64,000 nucleotides of DNA from Candidatus Woesearchaeota archaeon. GTDB lineage: Archaea; Nanobdellota; Nanobdellia; Woesearchaeales; GW2011-AR9. The first letter of the stretch is position 1; every line of letters begins with the position of its first letter. This document shows, piece by piece, positions 59,175 to 64,000 of this stretch. The stretch is taken from assembly GCA_018655525.1 (NCBI GenBank), contig JABIJM010000007.1, forward strand, positions 1-64,000, given 5' to 3'. Both the position numbers and the translations under genes were made by a program. The notes beneath the pieces were generated by a model. The model did no database searches. It was not told the DNA's origin and saw only the letters and a program-made list of their open reading frames with translations.

Positions 59175-60860
59175 TTACATCTCCTCAGGTGCATGGATCC
59201 CTAATACCTTTAATCCATTTGCAAGAACTTGTTTCGTTGCAGCTACTAACACCACACGTGCTTCCATTAACTTTTTATCCTCAGAAATAACATGGCATGC
59301 ATGATAAAACTCATTAAATGCCTGCGCAAGATCTAATAAATATCTACATATAATGTGAGGTTTATAATGTCTTGCAGTTTCTTCTACCTTTGTTGGAAAT
59401 TTTGAAAGGAGTGAAATTAATGCTTGTTCCTTCGGTTCTTGTAACAAATTGTAATTTACTTTTGTAATTTTCACATCAGCTTTCTTTAAAATAGAATTTG
59501 CTCGTGCATGCGTGTATTGGATATAAGGTCCGGTTTCTCCTTCAAAACTTAAAGATGCTTTAGGATCAAACACCATATCCTTACTTGCATCACTTCGTAA
59601 CATAAAGAACTTAATAGCAGCAAGTGAGATGAATTCTCCTCTTCGTTTTCTTTCTTTTTTTGAAAGATTTTTATATCGTTTTTCAACTTCTTTTTGAGCA
59701 AGTTCTGAGATTTCATCCATGATGTCGTCTGCATCAACAACCGTTCCTTCCCTAGATTTCATTCTCCCAGTAGGAAGGTGAACCATTCCATAACTTAAAT
59801 GATGAAGATTCTTTGCAAACTTCCTTTTTAATAATTCAAGGATTTTGAATAGTTGTTTAAAATGCATACTTTGTTCAGATGCAACAACATATAACAATTT
59901 ATCAAATTTATAATCTTCATATCTTTGTTGAGCAAGGAACATATCTTGCGTAATGTATACAGAAGTTCCATCTCCTCTAAGGACTACTTTATTTGTCATT
60001 CCAAATTTTTCTAAAGGTGCTGTGATTGATTTGTCATCATTCTTTTCAAAGACTCCTTTCTTCAAACCTTCAAATGCAACTTCTTTTCCTTGTTTATAAA
60101 TTTCAGATTCAAAATATTCTTTCTCAAACGCAATGCCAAATCTATCGTATGTCTCTTGAAACCCTTGAAGAACCCATGTGTTCATTTTTCTCCAAAGTTT
60201 ATGTGTTTCTGGATCTTCTTCTTCCCACTTTAATAATAAGGATTTTGCTTCAAGGTCTAAATTTGGATCTTCCTTTGATTTCTTTGAAAATAATACATAA
60301 TAATCTCCTACAAAATGGTCTCCTTTTTTGTTTGGTTTCTGTTTCTTACCCCATTTTTGATATGCAACCATAGATTGACAAATATGGATTCCCCTATCAT
60401 TAATAATATTTACAGGAATGACCTTATTCCCTTGAAACTCTAGAATTCTTACAACTGCATTTCCTAACGCCATATTCCTTACATGACCAAGATGTAATGG
60501 TTTATTTGTATTCGGACCACAATATTCTACAAGAATTTTCTTTTTTTCTCTCCCTTTTCCGTAATTTTTTGTTTCTTTTTGGATATTTGTTAAAATTTTT
60601 TCTGTGAAATTAGCTTTGTCTAAATAGAAATTTAAGTATGGACCTTTTGTTTCAATTTTTTCTAAAAAATCTGGAATCTTTATTTTGTCTTTTAGTTTGT
60701 TTGCAGATTCTACTGGATTCTTTCCTAACTTGAAACAAGGAAATGCAAAATCTCCTAAATCCGGATTTGGAGGAACTGAAAGAAGGTTTGAGATTTCATC
60801 TGTTTTAAGCTTGGTATTCTTCTTTATTAGTTCTATAATCTTCTGTTTAAAATCCATCAT
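59175..60860 (-). CDS. argS: Arginine--tRNA ligase
   Basis: EYCGPNTNKPLHLGHVRNMALG (HIGH-like), REGTVVDADDIMDE, YIQYTHARA. Confidence 0.95.
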   Translation of the reverse strand: MMDFKQKIIELIKKNTKLKTDEISNLLSVPPNPDLGDFAFPCFKLGKNPVESANKLKDKIKIPDFLEKIETKGPYLNFYLDKANFTEKILTNIQKETKNYGKGREKKKILVEYCGPNTNKPLHLGHVRNMALGNAVVRILEFQGNKVIPVNIINDRGIHICQSMVAYQKWGKKQKPNKKGDHFVGDYYVLFSKKSKEDPNLDLEAKSLLLKWEEEDPETHKLWRKMNTWVLQGFQETYDRFGIAFEKEYFESEIYKQGKEVAFEGLKKGVFEKNDDKSITAPLEKFGMTNKVVLRGDGTSVYITQDMFLAQQRYEDYKFDKLLYVVASEQSMHFKQLFKILELLKRKFAKNLHHLSYGMVHLPTGRMKSREGTVVDADDIMDEISELAQKEVEKRYKNLSKKERKRRGEFISLAAIKFFMLRSDASKDMVFDPKASLSFEGETGPYIQYTHARANSILKKADVKITKVNYNLLQEPKEQALISLLSKFPTKVEETARHYKPHIICRYLLDLAQAFNEFYHACHVISEDKKLMEARVVLVAATKQVLANGLKVLGIHAPEEM

Positions 60861-60956
60861 TGTAAGAAGGGAGAAATGTCTATATAAATTTACCGTCTAC
60901 GTGTAAGGTTTGTTGACATACTATGTTAGAATAAGGAGATTTATTTAAATGTTTTC

Positions 60957-61643
60957 TCAAAAACTAATAGAATTCTTTCTTTTACTCAACACAAACGATT
61001 TGATTTTTCCACCACAACTTCCTTTAATCAAGTATTTTGCTTCTGCAAGAATCTGTTGTTCCTTCTCTTTTGTGATTGGAGGAAGAAATTCAAAATGAAC
61101 AAGGGCATGTGCCGTGTGGCTCTTAACTTTTGTTTTATCAGATTTCCAATAATCTAATTTTGTCCCAAGAATTTGTGAATCATCTTGATAATAAATGTCT
61201 CCTTTCTTTAAGGATTTTAAGATCCCTTTACGTTCTTTCCCGGATGCAATTTTGAATGTCAGGTTGTTATGAACTTTATGGATATCATCGGCACCAAAAG
61301 GAACGATGTGACGTAAAGAGAGGTGAGAAAGAATATTTGACATTGTATCATTTCTTGTTACTTTCTTTCCTTTTAACACATTTTGAATTAACTTCTCAAC
61401 GGATGTATGATAATGCCTTGCCTTTTTTCCAAAATGAGCTTTTGCAACATCCCAAGGTTTAATCAAATCGTGATTTTTAATAGTATCTTTATGGAATATT
61501 AATTTCGTTAATTTTACAGAATCATTCAAAAGATGTTGGGTCTTTTTAAGATTAGCTTTATTATCAATATCTTCTACAAGAATGAATGCTAATCGCAATT
61601 TTGGATAAGCATTAAATACCTTTTTTTCAATGGATATTTTCAT
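60957..61643 (-). CDS. B3/B4-like tRNA-binding/editing-domain protein
   Basis: PKLRLAFILVEDIDN...NILSHLSLRHIVPFGADDIHKV...TSG-like ligand region; stand-alone B3/4 layout. Confidence 0.7.
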   Translation of the reverse strand: MKISIEKKVFNAYPKLRLAFILVEDIDNKANLKKTQHLLNDSVKLTKLIFHKDTIKNHDLIKPWDVAKAHFGKKARHYHTSVEKLIQNVLKGKKVTRNDTMSNILSHLSLRHIVPFGADDIHKVHNNLTFKIASGKERKGILKSLKKGDIYYQDDSQILGTKLDYWKSDKTKVKSHTAHALVHFEFLPPITKEKEQQILAEAKYLIKGSCGGKIKSFVLSKRKNSISF

Positions 61644-62002
61644 CTTTTAAGTTTAGATTTAATTTTTTTCTTTAAATCACTTTTCATTCTAGAAGCAACA
61701 AAAAGATCTTTAATTTTCCTTCCAGTTCTTATTAAAAGGTTAGGTTTACGCATGGTATATCGTAATCCATAATGCTTGTTTAATTGCATTTGGTTATAAC
61801 GAATGTCTTTAAGCAAACTTACTTTCTCACGTTCATAATACACTCTGACAAGAATAAGAATGAGGTAGAGTAAACCAACTCCTCCAAGAAATACGCCTAC
61901 TTTTACAAGAGCAGGCCCAATACCTTCAGCTAACGCTTCAAAAATATTTGCTCCCGAAGTTGCATTTAATGCAATTGTATCCAACACCTCTTCTATCGCC
62001 AT
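61640..62002 (-). CDS. Hypothetical single-TM protein
   Basis: One TM segment, highly basic tail. Confidence 0.6.
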   Translation of the reverse strand: MAIEEVLDTIALNATSGANIFEALAEGIGPALVKVGVFLGGVGLLYLILILVRVYYEREKVSLLKDIRYNQMQLNKHYGLRYTMRKPNLLIRTGRKIKDLFVASRMKSDLKKKIKSKLKR

Positions 62003-62161
62003 ATTGGAATGATTATTTTAGGGTTTTTATGTGTTTTGGTTGGATTGGGCACTGGACAGATTAAATAAGAACAAATACGAAGCACTAGACAACTAGACAA
62101 GTACGGGTAGGAGTTATAAAGTTATTTTCAAATTTATTCTAAACCTTTTGTTTTAATTTCA

Positions 62162-62869
62162 ATGAAAAACAAAGAGGTTAATCAAAAAATGAAAATAAAT
62201 GAAGAACTTGCAGAACTAATTGGTATTATATTGGGTGATGGTCATATGCATACGAAACATAATTTATTTACAATTGTAGGGAGCTTAGAAGATTACTATT
62301 ATTATCAAGATTATGTTATGCCTCTTTTTGAAAAAATATCAGGAAAAATACCTTCAATAAGAAAAAGAAATGATAGAAATGCATATTATTTAATGCTTAC
62401 TTCAAAAGATTTGATGTCCTACTTAACAAATAAAATTGGTATGACTCGTGGATCAAAAATTAATGCTTCAATCCCTAAAATTATCTTCTCAAACAAAAAA
62501 TTTGCTCGTGCATTTTTGAGAGGTATATTTGATACAGATGGATGTCTCAAATTTTCAAAACAAACTAAAAAAATTAATTATTATCCGAGAGTTCAAATAG
62601 CACTACAAAAATCTCATTTAGCTACAGAAATAGGAACATTACTCAAACTTGTTGGTTTCTCGTATGGATCTTGGGAAGATTCTAGATTTAATGGGGCGAT
62701 ATATTATAACATCTCTGGGAAAAAGAACACTGAAAAATGGATTAAAGAAATTTCACCTTCAAATCCCGTTCATATAAGTAAATTTCATTTTTGGAAAAGA
62801 TTTGGTTATTATATCCCAAAATCAACTTTAAAGTCTAGACTAGCAAGTTTAAAGACAAAAACTTTATAA
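62162..62869 (+). CDS. LAGLIDADG-type homing endonuclease-like protein
   Basis: Two motifs: ELIGIILGDGHMH and AFLRGIFDTDGCLK; free-standing. Confidence 0.85.
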   Translation: MKNKEVNQKMKINEELAELIGIILGDGHMHTKHNLFTIVGSLEDYYYYQDYVMPLFEKISGKIPSIRKRNDRNAYYLMLTSKDLMSYLTNKIGMTRGSKINASIPKIIFSNKKFARAFLRGIFDTDGCLKFSKQTKKINYYPRVQIALQKSHLATEIGTLLKLVGFSYGSWEDSRFNGAIYYNISGKKNTEKWIKEISPSNPVHISKFHFWKRFGYYIPKSTLKSRLASLKTKTL

Positions 62870-62916
62870 AGAAGTATTTGAGATTATGTAATAGCCCTGC
62901 TATGGTCTTAATTCAT

Positions 62917-63016
62917 AGCCCCGTGGAAGAGTGTATTTATGCATTCTGCGGAGTGTAGTGGACTATCATCGTGCCCTTTGGAGGCATGGACCGCAGTTCG
63001 AATCTGCGCGGGGCTA
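62917..63016 (+). tRNA. tRNA-Gln(UUG) with about 27-nt intron in the D-arm
   Basis: AGCCCCG/CGGGGCT acceptor, GTGCC-CTTTGGA-GGCAT anticodon arm, T-arm CGCAG-TTCGAAT-CTGCG, discriminator A. Removing AAGAGTGTATTTATGCATTCTGCGGAG leaves 73 nt with a GG-containing D-loop. Confidence 0.82.
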
Positions 63017-63023
63017 CTTTTTT

Positions 63024-63401
63024 CTAAACTAAAAAGAAATATTGCAATACAATAATCACAAACGAAACATTAAGCAGTATACTCGTTCCTTTTCTGCTTA
63101 TCGGAAATCGCATATCTTCAAAAAATTCTGCAATAAATCCATGTTCATAATTACGTTTATCTTTTAGGTCATATCCACGTAAAAGTTGCATGACTGTTGT
63201 CATAGGACAGATAGATTGTAATTTTCTAAACATCAAAACTCCCCATGTTACTTGACCTCCAACTAACCATAAGGCATACCAAAATTGAAAATCCATTCTA
63301 TATGGCCAAATAGATGTTGGAACCACAAATAGTGCAAACCAGAAAATTGTAACTGGTATGTGTGTAACGTACAGAAATTTAATCCAAAAGTCTTTGTTCA
63401 T
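63024..63401 (-). CDS. Hypothetical DUF2784-like membrane protein
   Basis: Three or four hydrophobic segments; size and pattern consistent. Confidence 0.5.
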   Translation of the reverse strand: MNKDFWIKFLYVTHIPVTIFWFALFVVPTSIWPYRMDFQFWYALWLVGGQVTWGVLMFRKLQSICPMTTVMQLLRGYDLKDKRNYEHGFIAEFFEDMRFPISRKGTSILLNVSFVIIVLQYFFLV

Positions 63402-63545
63402 AATAAATTTAGAAATGGCTTATTTTTTAAGGTTTTTGTTGAAAATAAAGATTTTATGGTAATCTTGAACTATTTATAAACAAACTCAGAAAGATGAACT
63501 TTTGTATAACAATGTTTAAAAAGAATCCTTTAAAACTTCAGAGTA

Positions 63546-63656
63546 GTGGCAAAATTAAAATTTAAGAAAAAATGTAGGATATGCAATAAAGTCTGGGTGC
63601 TTGTAGTTCACCGACAACCTCTTCTCTGTGAAGATTGTAAAAAAGTACAAAAATAG
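63546..63656 (+). CDS. Candidate 36-aa zinc-ribbon microprotein
   Basis: GTG start; (M)AKLKFKKKCRICNKVWVLVVHRQPLLCEDCKKVQK with two CxxC pairs. Confidence 0.55.
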   Translation: MAKLKFKKKCRICNKVWVLVVHRQPLLCEDCKKVQK

Positions 63657-63662
63657 ATGTTT

Positions 63663-63762
63663 GTTAAGTCATGTTTCTTGAGCAGGGCACGCCGCGGGTG
63701 ATTTTTTTCACTGCGTTCTCAAAATGCGGCTCAATTGGCGCTGCTCATCCACTTGACTTAAC
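63663..63762 (-). ncRNA. GC-rich structured RNA candidate (H/ACA-like architecture)
   Basis: 9-bp basal stem GTTAAGTCA/TGACTTAAC, asymmetric internal loop, 7-bp stem TGAGCAG/CTGCTCA, further hairpins; on the minus strand followed by AAACA and then a T-rich stretch. Confidence 0.5.
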
Positions 63763-63817
63763 GTGAGGCAAGGTTTATTAATCAACCATGCTTTCTAAAA
63801 TTAAAAGAGGTGGAAAA

Positions 63818-64000
63818 ATGGCAAATATCCTTATTAACCAATCAGTTGCAATCTTAATAGATGGTAACAACATAGAAAGAAGCATTCACGATGAAACACG
63901 TAATACGAATGCAATGATTAACTTTGATTCTTTAATTCCAAGATTATTAAATGGAAGAGGTTTGAATCGTTTAATATATTTTAGAGAAGGAAGAAGTATA
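63818..64000 (+). CDS. NYN-domain (LabA/DUF88-like) protein, truncated by window end
   Basis: MANILINQSVAILIDGNNIERSI...; SD GAGGTGG upstream. Confidence 0.8.
   Translation, partial: MANILINQSVAILIDGNNIERSIHDETRNTNAMINFDSLIPRLLNGRGLNRLIYFREGRSI

Overview
The window is an AT-rich, gene-dense archaeal chromosome segment, most likely from a DPANN-type lineage (inference from gene content; no rRNA is present). The core genes are a beta-CASP/KH nuclease (aCPSF1-like), proteasome beta, MutL, Orc1/Cdc6, seryl- and arginyl-tRNA synthetases, an XPD-like helicase, S15, S27e, L44e, L10e, aIF2-alpha, Nop10, Pth2, a TrmB regulator, a YchF/OBG GTPase, PGK, Mre11, a Kef-type antiporter, a Nog1-like GTPase and RdgB. 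There are large surface proteins: a PGF-pre-PGF protein, two cadherin-like repeat proteins, and a 2,667-aa mosaic protein translationally coupled to an HTH gene. All four tRNAs carry introns by hand folding: Ser-UGA, Thr-UGU, Ile-GAU, and Gln-UUG with an apparently non-canonical D-arm intron. A mobile region lies at about 25.6-28.7 kb. It holds a serine recombinase, three diverged ~105-bp repeats, a zinc-ribbon tyrosine recombinase, and tRNA-Thr with extra copies of its 5' end. The main unexplained signals are: (i) a minus-strand 5'-hairpin leader with a 19-codon ORF and a 27-aa membrane microprotein at 13.56-13.74 kb; (ii) a GC-rich, H/ACA-like structured RNA candidate at 63.66-63.76 kb; (iii) an IS605/omegaRNA-end-like solo structured element with no tnpB at 23.08-23.22 kb; (iv) a long hairpin leader ahead of the HTH-giant surface protein pair at 48.74 kb; (v) a Hel308-like helicase lacking its first RecA lobe. 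All structures and homologies were judged by eye; no searches were run.
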